Shown here piece after piece: positions 1 through 7,547 of a DNA stretch of 8,058 nucleotides (its first letter is position 1; every line of letters begins with the position of its first letter). The DNA is taken from NCBI GenBank assembly GCA_905478725.1, contig CAJQJT010000227.1, positions 1 through 8,058 on the forward strand, read 5' to 3'. The stretch is from an uncultured Pseudomonadales bacterium (GTDB lineage: Bacteria; Pseudomonadota; Gammaproteobacteria; Pseudomonadales; Porticoccaceae). The position numbers and the translations under genes are program-made. The notes under the pieces were generated by a model, which was not told the origin of the DNA, made no database searches, and saw nothing but the letters and a program-made list of their open reading frames with translations.

Positions 1-1
1 T

Positions 2-892
2 ACACCAACACGCTGTGGCTATGTGGCCATAGTCGGTCGTCCCAATGTGGGGAAATCGACGCTGCTCAATCATATTTTGGGGCAGAAGCTGTGTATCACC
101 TCACGCAAACCTCAGACCACCAGACACACTCTGCTGGGCATAAAGACGGTTGATGAAACCCAGGTGATCTTTGTTGACACCCCTGGTATTCACACCAATC
201 AGGAGCGTGCGATTAACCGCGTAATGAACCGCTCCGCAGCCAGTGTAATTGCCGATGTGGATGTGGTGATCTTTGTTGTTGATCGCTTCGAATGGAGTGA
301 GGCCGATGAATATGTAGCCAAATATATTGCCAACTATGATGTGCCAGTGATTGTTGCGATCAATAAAGTGGATCTCATTGAGGACAAGGAAGCGCTGTTG
401 CCACACCTGCAGTTTCTTTCGGAGAAAGTGAAGGCTGCGGATTTAATTCCTCTGTCAGCACTGCGCAAAACCAATTTTGACCAACTTGAAGCTAAAATTA
501 GCGAATTTATCCCTGAAGCCATGCATATGTTTCCCGATGATCAGATCACTGATCGCAGCGAACGCTTTTTGGCTGCGGAAATGGTTCGCGAAAAAATTAT
601 GCGCCAGTTGGGTGCAGAGGTTCCCTATCAGGTCACCGTTGAAATTGAAGAATTTCGCGTTGAGCGCAATGTCACTCACATCGGTGCTTTGATACTGGTC
701 GAGCGCGAAGGCCAGAAGAAAATTATTATTGGTAATAAAGGCGAGCGTATTAAAAGTATCGGCCAGCAGGCACGGGCTGATATGGAAAGCCTACTGGACT
801 GCAAAGTCATGCTTAAAACCTGGGTCAAAGTTCGCAGCGGCTGGTCTGATGACGAACGCGCACTGCGCAGCCTCGGTTACACCGACAGGTAA
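2..892 (+). CDS. era: GTPase Era, 5' end cut off by window edge
   Basis: Era is a GTPase that binds the 3' end of 16S rRNA and assists maturation of the small ribosomal subunit. The frame is open from base 2 and reads TPTRCGY before the GTG at 23, which aligns with the residues preceding [11 protein letters not shown] in known Era proteins. The GTG is therefore an internal valine, and only about 3-10 N-terminal residues are missing. Visible motifs are the P-loop GRPNVGKST (35-61), DTPG (176-187), NKVD (362-373) and a G5-like SAL (455-463). A C-terminal KH RNA-binding domain contains GNKG (731-742) and the typical ending [20 protein letters not shown]. The 296 residues present match a family length near 300. 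recO begins 5 nt after the stop, so the two are probably co-transcribed; rnc usually lies upstream of era. Confidence 0.97.
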   Translation, partial: TPTRCGYVAIVGRPNVGKSTLLNHILGQKLCITSRKPQTTRHTLLGIKTVDETQVIFVDTPGIHTNQERAINRVMNRSAASVIADVDVVIFVVDRFEWSEADEYVAKYIANYDVPVIVAINKVDLIEDKEALLPHLQFLSEKVKAADLIPLSALRKTNFDQLEAKISEFIPEAMHMFPDDQITDRSERFLAAEMVREKIMRQLGAEVPYQVTVEIEEFRVERNVTHIGALILVEREGQKKIIIGNKGERIKSIGQQARADMESLLDCKVMLKTWVKVRSGWSDDERALRSLGYTDR

Positions 893-897
893 GTGCT

Positions 898-1626
898 GTG
901 CGTATTGAGGCAGAGCCGGGGTTTTTATTACACTCGACACCCTATCGTGACACCAGCCTGTTGGTGGATCTGTACACTGCCAATCACGGCCGTGTGCGCT
1001 GTGTTGCCAAGGGCTTTCGCAAGCCCAATAAACAGGGGATTAATCGCTCAATCTTTCCCTACACCGAACATCATTTCAGTTGGCAGGGCCGCGGTGAACT
1101 AAAAACCCTGACCAAAGCCGACGGCATTCAAGCGCCGGTATTTCTCAAGCAAGAATGTCTGTTTACCGGACTCTATATCAATGAGCTGTTTTATCGTCTG
1201 CTGCAAGAGCAGGATATTCACCAGTATCTCTATCAGCAGTACCAACAGTTTATGGCAGTTCTTTGCGCGGCTCAGCCCGATGAAATGCGTCTGCGACAGT
1301 TGGAGATGACGTTGCTTGAAGAGCTTGGTTATGGTCTAGTTTTGGACTGCGAGGGGCAGACTGGTACACCGCTGATTCCGGACAAATACTATCAATACAT
1401 CCCTGAGCAGGGTTTGCTTATGTCGATTAATCAGCGTGAAGCTGTGCCCGGAAGTTACTCTGGTGCCGATCTAATGAATATCGCCTCAGGTGAGTTCTCT
1501 CAGGGCACAGCTCAGAGAACCGCCAAGCAGTTGTTGCGCAGTGTCATTAACTTTTATCTCGGGGGTCGCCAGTTACATAGTCGTGAACTCTATCGGCAGC
1601 ATTTGCAGTCACAGAGCTCGGTGTAG
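898..1626 (+). CDS. recO: DNA repair protein RecO
   Basis: RecO is the recombination mediator that, with RecR, helps load RecA onto SSB-coated single-stranded DNA in the RecF pathway. The protein has 242 residues, the same as E. coli RecO. An N-terminal OB-fold (about 1-80) contains LLHSTPYRDTSLLVDLYT and GRVRCVAKG. The helical part carries GLYINEL (91-97) and LEELGYG (140-146), and the C-terminal segment LGGRQLHSRELYRQ (221-234) is typical of the family. No CxxC zinc motif is seen, as in E. coli. The GTG start at 898 is chosen because it gives the expected N-terminus and has AGG (887-889) 8 nt upstream. That AGG lies inside the last codons of era, which suggests translational coupling. A competing GTG at 893 is in another frame and opens only a short shadow frame. 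Confidence 0.93.
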   Translation: MRIEAEPGFLLHSTPYRDTSLLVDLYTANHGRVRCVAKGFRKPNKQGINRSIFPYTEHHFSWQGRGELKTLTKADGIQAPVFLKQECLFTGLYINELFYRLLQEQDIHQYLYQQYQQFMAVLCAAQPDEMRLRQLEMTLLEELGYGLVLDCEGQTGTPLIPDKYYQYIPEQGLLMSINQREAVPGSYSGADLMNIASGEFSQGTAQRTAKQLLRSVINFYLGGRQLHSRELYRQHLQSQSSV

Positions 1627-1677
1627 AATAATGTCATTTGAACACTATCAAACGACAAGCAATAGAGAGAGCCTTTC

Positions 1678-2055
1678 ATGATCATCGCCATAGGCACAGA
1701 TATAGTCGAAATTGCTCGCATTGCTAAGGTACTGGAGCGCCAGGCTGAGCGCTTTGTGGAGCGTATACTCTGCCCCAGCGAACTGGAACAATATGCATCC
1801 CGAGGCAACTCGGTGGCTTTTGTGGCCACGCGTTTCGCCGCCAAAGAGGCTATAGCCAAGGCGCTGGGTACTGGCATTGGTCATGGTGTGAGCTTTCAGG
1901 ATATGCAGATCAGCAATGATGAAAAGGGCGCCCCCCATGTGCAACTGTCGGGCGGTGCCGCCGAGGTGATGCATAGTCGCGGTGGACGGCAGATTTTGTT
2001 GAGTCTAGCCGACGAGCGCGATTACGCTATCGCCTACGCCATACTTTCAGAATAA
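1678..2055 (+). CDS. acpS: Holo-[acyl-carrier-protein] synthase
   Basis: AcpS transfers the 4'-phosphopantetheine arm from coenzyme A to apo-acyl carrier protein, activating it for fatty acid synthesis. The 125-residue product matches the usual length near 126. The two family signatures with the Mg-binding residues are present: GTDIVEIARI with Asp8, and RFAAKEAIAKALGTGI with Glu57 and the adjacent Lys56. The C-terminus has the expected SLADERDYAIAYAIL. The ATG follows a GAGAG purine stretch at 1665-1669. It lies 51 nt after recO; in many gammaproteobacteria pdxJ sits between recO and acpS, and here there is no room for it. Probably in the era-recO transcript. Confidence 0.95.
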   Translation: MIIAIGTDIVEIARIAKVLERQAERFVERILCPSELEQYASRGNSVAFVATRFAAKEAIAKALGTGIGHGVSFQDMQISNDEKGAPHVQLSGGAAEVMHSRGGRQILLSLADERDYAIAYAILSE

Positions 2056-2230
2056 AGATTAGTCTGCCTAGAGTGCTTGTAAAAAGCGCTCGTGCATATG
2101 CCAAACAATTATGGGCTATAACTGTCCTGCAGAGGCGATAGGGCAACTGTTCAGGCACAATACCCCATTGTGTATTTGATCCCTTTGGCTCCTTTAAGCC
2201 CTTTAATTCATTTAAACCTTATAAAGAGTA
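2056..2230. other. Intergenic gap acpS-cysM
   Basis: This 175-nt gap holds no frame I can recognise. It contains a small hairpin at 2071-2091, an isolated -10-like TATAAC at 2117-2122 without a fitting -35 box, and a pyrimidine-rich AT stretch (2171-2222) just ahead of cysM with repeated CCTTTAA-like words. A promoter for cysM is likely somewhere here because the spacing breaks the tight operon pattern, but I cannot place it. barA/gacS often lies near this point in relatives; I see no recognisable remnant of it. Confidence 0.5.
2071..2091 (+). terminator. Weak hairpin after acpS, possible terminator or attenuator
   Basis: GAGTGCTT (2071-2078) can pair with AAGCGCTC (2084-2091) over 8 bp, with one G-U wobble and a 5-nt GTAAA loop, 16 nt after the acpS stop. 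No U-tract follows, so intrinsic termination would be poor. It may instead protect the 3' end of the message or be chance. Confidence 0.3.
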
Positions 2231-2236
2231 GTGTCC

Positions 2237-3124
2237 ATGCAGTACCCCACCATTGATCAAGGAATAGGTAATACAAAATTAGTGCGGCTGCAGCGCTTGC
2301 CTGGAAAAACCTCGAATATCATCCTAGCAAAAATGGAAGGGGACAATCCTGCTGGCTCGGTTAAAGATCGTCCGGCCCTGAGCATGATAAAAAAAGCTCA
2401 GGAGCGGGGTGAAATCAAACCTGGAGATCGTCTGATCGAGGCCACCAGCGGCAATACAGGAATTGCCCTAGCCATGGTTTCGGCGATGATGGGCTATCGT
2501 ATGACCCTAATTATGCCAGCCAATGCCACGGATGAGCGTAAATGGGCCATGACTGCCTACGGCGCTGAATTGATTGAAGTGAGCAAAGAGCAGGGTATGG
2601 AAGGTGCTCGTGATCTGGCTAGGCAGATGCAGGAGCAGGGGCTGGGTAAGGTATTGGACCAATTTAATAATCCAGATAACCCCCTTGCTCATTATGAGGG
2701 TACCGGACCAGAAATTTGGCGCGACACCGACGGCACTGTCACCCACTTCGTTAGCTCAATGGGCACCACCGGCACGATTATGGGCACCTCTGCTTATTTA
2801 AAGCAACAGAACCCAGATATTCAAATTGTTGGCCTGCAGCCTCAGGAGGGCGCCTCAATTCCGGGTATTCGACGCTGGCCTGCAGCCTATATGCCGAGTA
2901 TTTTTGACGCCGCCAAGGTGGATCAAACCTTAGATGTTTCTCAGCAAGCCGCCGAACAGACTATGCGTCTCTTGGCCACTGAGGAGGGGATTTTCTGTGG
3001 TGTGTCGGCTGGCGGCTCAGTATCAGCCGCCTTAGAGATCAGTAAGCAGCTGGAAAATGCCGTTATCGTTGCTATTATTTGCGATCGCGGTGATCGCTAT
3101 CTCTCTTCTGGGATTTACGGATAA
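2237..3124 (+). CDS. cysM: Cysteine synthase B (O-acetylserine sulfhydrylase B)
   Basis: CysM is a PLP-dependent cytosolic enzyme that makes cysteine from O-acetylserine and sulfide, and in characterised members can also use thiosulfate. Positions counted from the upstream GTG (2231): the PLP lysine is K45 in NPAGSVKDR, the substrate loop is TSGNTG (72-77), and the phosphate-binding loop is SMGTTGT (176-182). IPGIRRWP (210-217) and the C-terminal CDRGDRYLSSG (284-294) mark it as CysM rather than CysK, which has a different motif there. Length is 295-297 residues. Start choice is uncertain. ATG 2237 has a weak GAG (2226-2228) 8 nt upstream. GTG 2231 has poor spacing but gives MSMQYPTI, which lines up with the Pseudomonas N-terminus MTLQYPTI as I recall it. 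Followed after 85 nt by relA. Confidence 0.95.
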   Translation: MQYPTIDQGIGNTKLVRLQRLPGKTSNIILAKMEGDNPAGSVKDRPALSMIKKAQERGEIKPGDRLIEATSGNTGIALAMVSAMMGYRMTLIMPANATDERKWAMTAYGAELIEVSKEQGMEGARDLARQMQEQGLGKVLDQFNNPDNPLAHYEGTGPEIWRDTDGTVTHFVSSMGTTGTIMGTSAYLKQQNPDIQIVGLQPQEGASIPGIRRWPAAYMPSIFDAAKVDQTLDVSQQAAEQTMRLLATEEGIFCGVSAGGSVSAALEISKQLENAVIVAIICDRGDRYLSSGIYG

Positions 3125-3209
3125 GGATCTATCACAACAGACTCAGGCAGGCGCAGGGGCAGTAAGTCAAAAAGGATCGGGTGCAGCGCCGTAATTCGAG
3201 ATTTAAAAA

Positions 3210-5513
3210 ATGGTAAAAGTTCGCCAACATCATCCACAGGACGACGCCGACCAGGTTGATATTCAGCACTGGATTGATGAGCTGATTCAGCGCCACTCTA
3301 TGGCTGAAGGCGATGCCCAATTACTCTTCCATGCCTGTAGTTTTGCCAGTCAGGCTCTAACCGAAGAGTTTGATCCTGAACGTTTGTGGAACTCCGCCAC
3401 AGGTTGCCTACAAACCGGCCTCGAAATGGCTGAAATTCTCGCCGAACTGTCCCTTGATACAAGTGCTCTTCAAGCGGCAATACTCTATCGTGCCATTCGC
3501 GAAGGTCGCATCTCTCTGGATAAAGTGCGCCGTGAATTCGGTGCAGAAATTGCTGGGCTAATCGATAAAGTACTGCGCATGGCGGTCATTAGCACCATAA
3601 GCAACGCCCAGGGCGGATCGGTTTTTGGTCATATTGCCGGCCAGCAGGCGAATAAAACCCGGGGAATGCTGGTCTCGATTATCGATGATATTCGCGTGCC
3701 ATTAATCAAAATTGCCGAGCGCACCTGTGCCATTCGTGGGGTTAAAACCGCCAGCTCAGAAAAGCAGATCCGCGTTGCCCGTGAAGTAGTGGATGTCTAT
3801 GCGCCTCTGGCTCATCGTTTGGGTCTCGGCAATCTTAAATGGGAACTTGAAGACCTGGCCTTTCGTTATCTACAACCTCAGGACTATGCCGCTGTGGCAA
3901 GCCTGCTGGCTGAAAAGCGAAGGGATCGTCAGGCTTATATTGCCGAGACTATTCGTCAGGTTGAAGCACAGCTAATCAGCCTTGATATAGAAGGTGAGGT
4001 GAGCGGGCGGCCAAAACATATTTATTCGATTTGGTCGAAAATGCAGCGCAAAAATCTGAGCTTTACTCAGGTCTATGATATCCGCGCGCTGCGGGTTTTG
4101 GTACCCACGGTGGCAGACTGTTATGCGGTTTTGGGTTGGATGCACAGTCGCTGGAAAAACTTACCCAGTGAGTATGATGACTATATTGCAGCGCCAAAAG
4201 AAAACGGTTACAGCTCACTGCACACCGCCGTTATTGGACCCGAAAAAAAAATTCTAGAAATTCAGATTCGTACTTTTGATATGCATAATGCTGCTGAGTT
4301 GGGTGTCTGTGCTCACTGGCGATATAAAGGCGGCAATCTAAAATCCGCAGATAAAAGCTACGAAGAAAAAATTGAATGGCTGCGCCATGTTCTCGATTGG
4401 TCAAAGGAGATTGAGAGAAAAGAATTCGCGGAGTACTCACCGGATTCACAGCAATCAGTGAGTGAGGGGCGGGTTTATGTCTTCACACCTGAGGGGCATG
4501 TAGTAGATCTGCCCAGCGGAGCAACGCCACTAGATTTTGCCTATTATGTGCATACGGATCTGGGCCATCGCTGTCGCGGAGCCAAAGTAAACGGTCGCAT
4601 AGTGCCCCTCAGTCGCGCACTGCGCACCGCGGATCAGGTGAGTATTATTACCGCTCGTCAGGGAGAACCTTCCCGTGACTGGTTATCCGCATCCATGGGC
4701 TATTTGAAAACCAGTCGTGCTCGTAGCAAAGTACAGTATTGGTTTCGCAAACAAAACCAAGAACACAATCAGGTTGCAGGCAAGAAGCTTTTAGATCGCG
4801 AGCTAGCCCAGTTAGATATCAGCGGAATTGATCTGCAGAAAGCCGCCCAGCGCTTTAATAAGCAGGGTGCCTCCGGCTTATATGCGGCTATAGGCGCCGG
4901 TGATGTGGGTGTCGAACAGGTGATTAATTCTCTGCAGAGTCGCCAGGGTAAAAGCAAAGGTCTGGGGGCGCCTGATTCGATTAGTTCTCTGGATTCTTTT
5001 GACTCGACTGCCACAGAGGAGCCCTCCTCCAGAGCCCAGCGTTTTGAATCCTCTGATGTCTATATCCATGGTGTCGGTAATCTGCTCACCCAAATGGCGC
5101 GCTGTTGCCGCCCGCTGCCCGGTGACAGTATCGGCGGTTATATCACTCAGGGGCGCGGTATTTCCATTCACCGTCAGGATTGCGGTAACTTCTTGCGTCT
5201 ACAGGGCGCGGATCCCCAGCGGATCATTAAAGTAGACTGGGGCGGGCAGCCACAGAAAAGCTATAGGGTGAAAATTGCTCTGGACACCTATGATCGCAGT
5301 GGGCTGTTATTGGATATTACTAAGACCGTCGATCGCCTGGGTTTGCATATAGCTTCAATGACCAGCGATGAGAAAACCCGGCGCAAAAAATCCATGAACA
5401 GCTCGCATATTTTGTTGGCTTTGGATGTCCCCAGTCTGGACCAATTGAGTGCGGTATTGTCACAGCTGAATCAGATACCCAATGTGGTAGCTGCTAGGCG
5501 TGTGAGTGATTAG
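3210..5513 (+). CDS. relA: GTP pyrophosphokinase RelA ((p)ppGpp synthetase I)
   Basis: RelA binds ribosomes stalled by uncharged tRNA and makes (p)ppGpp from ATP and GDP/GTP, triggering the stringent response. The 767-residue protein (E. coli 744) has the full layout. A degenerate N-terminal hydrolase domain lacks the HD metal pair (LQAAILYRAIREGRIS, about 87-102). The synthetase core has GRPKHIYSIWSKM (266-278) and the catalytic segment EYDDYIAAPKENGYSSLHT (321-339). TGS spans about 422-483, a helical region follows, then a Ser-rich linker (about 583-616), a zinc-finger-like domain with CC 632-633, His654 and Cys658, and a C-terminal ACT/RRM domain (about 685-767). The ExDD form of the catalytic motif and the lost HD pair indicate a synthetase-only enzyme, so a SpoT hydrolase should be encoded elsewhere. 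The start matches E. coli MVAVR; only a weak GAG (3198-3200) precedes it. rlmD, usually just upstream, is absent. Confidence 0.97.
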   Translation: MVKVRQHHPQDDADQVDIQHWIDELIQRHSMAEGDAQLLFHACSFASQALTEEFDPERLWNSATGCLQTGLEMAEILAELSLDTSALQAAILYRAIREGRISLDKVRREFGAEIAGLIDKVLRMAVISTISNAQGGSVFGHIAGQQANKTRGMLVSIIDDIRVPLIKIAERTCAIRGVKTASSEKQIRVAREVVDVYAPLAHRLGLGNLKWELEDLAFRYLQPQDYAAVASLLAEKRRDRQAYIAETIRQVEAQLISLDIEGEVSGRPKHIYSIWSKMQRKNLSFTQVYDIRALRVLVPTVADCYAVLGWMHSRWKNLPSEYDDYIAAPKENGYSSLHTAVIGPEKKILEIQIRTFDMHNAAELGVCAHWRYKGGNLKSADKSYEEKIEWLRHVLDWSKEIERKEFAEYSPDSQQSVSEGRVYVFTPEGHVVDLPSGATPLDFAYYVHTDLGHRCRGAKVNGRIVPLSRALRTADQVSIITARQGEPSRDWLSASMGYLKTSRARSKVQYWFRKQNQEHNQVAGKKLLDRELAQLDISGIDLQKAAQRFNKQGASGLYAAIGAGDVGVEQVINSLQSRQGKSKGLGAPDSISSLDSFDSTATEEPSSRAQRFESSDVYIHGVGNLLTQMARCCRPLPGDSIGGYITQGRGISIHRQDCGNFLRLQGADPQRIIKVDWGGQPQKSYRVKIALDTYDRSGLLLDITKTVDRLGLHIASMTSDEKTRRKKSMNSSHILLALDVPSLDQLSAVLSQLNQIPNVVAARRVSD

Positions 5514-5617
5514 GCTGAGGCCGCATTGATAATTTCTTTTTAGACTTATTGTACAAAAACATTCTACTGTCACTTATGACGAAGGTTTTTCATATGGGTT
5601 ATCCAGCAGGCGCTATT

Positions 5618-5642
5618 CAATAGACGCTGGCCAATAAACGCT
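5618..5642 (+). repeat. Short tandem direct repeat upstream of mazG
   Basis: CAATAGACGCT (5618-5628) and CAATAAACGCT (5632-5642) are 11-nt near-copies, one mismatch apart, with a 14-nt period. The first overlaps a small palindrome CTATT-C-AATAG (5613-5623). They lie 30-54 nt before the mazG start in the 158-nt relA-mazG gap and could be a regulator binding site, or chance. Confidence 0.3.
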
Positions 5643-5671
5643 ATCTCACAGACTCTAACAAGGTAATCTCA

Positions 5672-6496
5672 ATGGCCAGACAATACACAGTTGATGATCT
5701 GCGTTATCTAATGCAGCGGCTACGAAATCCTGAAACCGGTTGCCCCTGGGATTTGAAACAGTCTTTTTCCAGTATCGCCAAACACACTTTAGAGGAGGTC
5801 TATGAGGTTATAGACGCCATTGAGCGCGATGATCTTCATCATTTGGGCGAGGAATTAGGTGACCTACTATTTCAGGTTATTTTTTATGCTGAGTTGGGAG
5901 CAGAACAGAAGATTTTTGATTTCGATACTCTGGTTCAAGGGTTGGTAGAAAAGTTAGTACGTCGTCATCCCCATGTCTTTCCTCTGGGTACTCTTGAGAG
6001 CGAAGTTGAGCCTGGCAGCAGAGCGGATAATCCTGTGGAAGAAGCGCGGATTAAAAAAGTCTGGGAAGAAATTAAAGCTGAGGAACGAGCCCAAAAAGGT
6101 GAGAGCAAAACGCTTGATGATATTCCTCTTGCGATCCCGGCTTTAAGTCGCGCCCAAAAATTGCAAAAAAGAGCCGCTACCAAAGGCTTTGACTGGCAGC
6201 ACCTGCACCAGGTGGTAGCAGTGGTTCGCGATGAGCTTGAAGAGCTAGAGGCAGAGATTGCGGTGAACGATAGGGCCGCCATTGAAGATGAGTTGGGTGA
6301 TTTACTGTTTAGCTGCGTCAATTTGGCCCGTCACTTAGAACTAGATCCGGAGCGTGCACTGCGTCAGGCTAATGGCAAATTTCAGCGACGTTTTCAAGCA
6401 ATGGAAGAACTTGCACAGCAAGCTGGCGATGAATTTTCTCAGTTGACGACAGATAAAATGGAACTGCTCTGGGTTGAGGTCAAGCTAGCTGAATAG
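5672..6496 (+). CDS. mazG: Nucleoside triphosphate pyrophosphohydrolase MazG
   Basis: MazG hydrolyses NTPs and dNTPs to monophosphates and pyrophosphate; in E. coli it limits ppGpp accumulation and removes abnormal nucleotides. The 274-residue protein (E. coli 263) has two tandem all-alpha MazG domains. The N-terminal one has CPWD (24-27), EEVYEV (41-46) and EELGDLLFQV (60-69). The C-terminal one has GFDW (172-175), DELEELEAE (187-195) and EDELGDLLFSC (205-215). These ExxE...ExxD acidic sets bind the metals. RRHPHVF (98-103) is also conserved. The ATG has AAGG (5660-5663) 8 nt upstream, a good ribosome site. It follows relA by 158 nt; the mazEF toxin-antitoxin pair found between these genes in E. 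coli is not present. Association with relA fits a role in modulating the stringent response, which I infer from family knowledge. Confidence 0.96.
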   Translation: MARQYTVDDLRYLMQRLRNPETGCPWDLKQSFSSIAKHTLEEVYEVIDAIERDDLHHLGEELGDLLFQVIFYAELGAEQKIFDFDTLVQGLVEKLVRRHPHVFPLGTLESEVEPGSRADNPVEEARIKKVWEEIKAEERAQKGESKTLDDIPLAIPALSRAQKLQKRAATKGFDWQHLHQVVAVVRDELEELEAEIAVNDRAAIEDELGDLLFSCVNLARHLELDPERALRQANGKFQRRFQAMEELAQQAGDEFSQLTTDKMELLWVEVKLAE

Positions 6497-6598
6497 GTGA
6501 TGCCACTATACTGCTAGTTTACTCAGCCTGAACTGTCGCTTGTCTGGTTAATTTAATCCGTGTATTGTGAGCGACCTTTTCGGGGTAGCAACTGTAGT

Positions 6599-6629
6599 TT
6601 AGGCTTGTTGTGGCATTGAAATAGCCTAA
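6599..6629. repeat. Spaced inverted repeat upstream of adk
   Basis: TTAGGCT (6599-6605) and AGCCTAA (6623-6629) are exact 7-bp inverted copies separated by 17 nt, about 60 nt before the adk start in the 191-nt mazG-adk gap. This could be a leader stem or an operator for adk. No clear -35/-10 pair could be placed around it. Confidence 0.35.
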
Positions 6630-6673
6630 CAGACCAACCATCTGCACATGCTCCCATATAGTTTTGACTGTTC

Positions 6674-6678
6674 AAGGA
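6674..6678 (+). promoter_or_regulatory. Ribosome binding site deciding the adk start
   Basis: AAGGA at 6674-6678 lies 9 nt before ATG 6688. The frame also extends upstream to a TTG at 6664, but that would put the site inside the gene and add eight residues before the universal adenylate kinase start MRVILLG, so the ATG is preferred. Confidence 0.85.
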
Positions 6679-6687
6679 ATCATATTA

Positions 6688-7338
6688 ATGAGAGTTATTT
6701 TGTTAGGGCCTCCAGGCGCAGGTAAAGGTACTCAAGCACAGTTTATTACTGAGAAATATTCAGTACCGCAAATATCTACTGGCGACATGCTGCGCAGTGC
6801 AGTCAAAGCTGGTTCTGAACTGGGCCTTAAAGTAAAAGATATTATGACTTCTGGCGGCTTGGTGTCTGACGAAATTATTATCGCACTGGTCAAAGAGCGC
6901 ATAGAGCAACCAGACTGTGCCGGTGGTTTCTTGTTTGATGGTTTCCCGCGCACGATTCCCCAGGCGCAGGCTCTAGTTGATGCCAATGTGCCCATTGAAT
7001 ATGTTGTTGAAATTGCCGTCGACGACGAGCAGATTGTGTCGCGCCTTAGTGGCCGTAGAGTGCACGAAGATTCTGGGCGTGTTTATCATATTGAACACAA
7101 TCCACCAAAAACTGCCGGCCTTGATGATGAGACTCAAGACCCATTGATTCAGCGTCCGGATGACAAAGAAGAAACTATTCGTAATCGTCTGAGTATTTAC
7201 CATAGTCAAACCAAACCATTAGTTGAGTTTTATCAGGGTATGTCAGCCACAAAAACTGACGCACCACGATTTTCAACGGTAGATGGGCTTGGCAGTCTCA
7301 ATGATGTGCAGGCTAGACTAGTTTCCGCATTAGCGTAA
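6688..7338 (+). CDS. adk: Adenylate kinase
   Basis: Adk interconverts ATP + AMP and 2 ADP and so sets the cell's adenylate balance; it is essential in most bacteria. The 216-residue product is close to E. coli's 214. It begins with the P-loop GPPGAGKGT (7-15). The AMP-binding part has QISTGDMLR (28-36), and DGFPRT (84-89) is the family signature. The long-form lid (about 122-159) has [17 protein letters not shown] and DD. The lid lacks the four zinc cysteines of Gram-positive enzymes, as in other gammaproteobacteria. It lies 191 nt after mazG with its own ribosome site and ends 2 nt before a strong terminator hairpin, so it is likely a separate transcript or the last gene of one. Codons 136 to 178 (7093-7219) are repeated exactly at the right end of the window, where they look artefactual. 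Confidence 0.98.
   Translation: MRVILLGPPGAGKGTQAQFITEKYSVPQISTGDMLRSAVKAGSELGLKVKDIMTSGGLVSDEIIIALVKERIEQPDCAGGFLFDGFPRTIPQAQALVDANVPIEYVVEIAVDDEQIVSRLSGRRVHEDSGRVYHIEHNPPKTAGLDDETQDPLIQRPDDKEETIRNRLSIYHSQTKPLVEFYQGMSATKTDAPRFSTVDGLGSLNDVQARLVSALA
7093..7219 (+). repeat. Source copy of 127-bp exact repeat, inside adk
   Basis: This lid-encoding stretch of adk is identical over all 127 bases to 7932-8058. It is the native copy: it sits in a complete, well-conserved gene. The preceding base differs between copies (T at 7092, A at 7931), so the repeat is exactly 127 long up to the window end. Confidence 0.95.
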
Positions 7339-7340
7339 AT

Positions 7341-7378
7341 TTTTAAAAAGCAGTGTGTAAAAACACTGCTTTTTAAAA
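7341..7378 (+). terminator. Intrinsic terminator after adk
   Basis: A 16-bp perfect stem pairs 7341-7356 with 7363-7378 around a 6-nt GTAAAA loop. The core is GCAGTGT/ACACTGC, flanked by an A-tract on the left and a T-tract on the right (7370-7374). It begins 2 nt after the adk stop. The A/T symmetry means it could also work on the minus strand. It separates adk from the next gene, which therefore needs its own promoter. Confidence 0.9.
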
Positions 7379-7406
7379 CTATTTCTTCAAATTCTCTTTT
7401 TTTTTG

Positions 7407-7448
7407 CAATTAAAACCCTATTTTTGTCGAAAAATGCGGTTTTGATTG
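7407..7448. promoter_or_regulatory. Long imperfect palindrome in the leader of the Ala/Lys-rich gene
   Basis: The 19-nt arms CAATTAAAACCCTATTTTT (7407-7425) and AAAAATGCGGTTTTGATTG (7430-7448) pair at 16 positions plus one wobble, with a 2-bp internal mismatch and a GTCG loop. A run of nine T (7397-7405) precedes it. No T-run follows on the plus strand, so it is not a standard terminator for adk. It lies 100-141 nt before the start codon of the next gene and may be an operator, a leader structure or a backup terminator element. Confidence 0.5.
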
Positions 7449-7534
7449 GAAAAATATTCCACAACTGCTTAAACTCGCGGCTACATGACCTAACGTCTTT
7501 TTATCGTGATGGGAAAACTTGTATTTATTTACGT

Positions 7535-7538
7535 GAGG
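7535..7538 (+). promoter_or_regulatory. Ribosome binding site of the Ala/Lys-rich gene
   Basis: GAGG at 7535-7538 sits 9 nt before ATG 7548. This supports the start of a frame that has no stop before the window end. Confidence 0.7.
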
Positions 7539-7547
7539 AACGCATAA

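Noticed and set aside
1648..1974. Minus-strand 108-residue frame opposite acpS
   Set aside because: It overlaps the clearly conserved acpS gene and shows no family motif or upstream ribosome site I can recognise.
2094..2230. Possible sigma-70 promoter for cysM using TATAAC (2117-2122) or TTTAAT (2202-2207)
   Set aside because: No -35 box lies at 16-18 nt from either. The TTGATC at 2176 is 20 nt from TTTAAT, too long to call.
3125..3209. Remnant of rlmD between cysM and relA
   Set aside because: A basic stretch (GRRRGSKSKR) can be read in one frame, but there is no start with a ribosome site and nothing else resembling RlmD.
5526..5552. Possible mazG promoter TTGATA (5526-5531) with TATTGT (5547-5552)
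   Set aside because: The spacing is only 15 nt and the -10 box is a poor match; not strong enough to annotate.
5965..6321. Minus-strand 118-residue open frame opposite mazG
   Set aside because: mazG on the plus strand is complete and has all family motifs; the reverse frame is Ser-rich antisense of its acidic codons with no recognisable domain.
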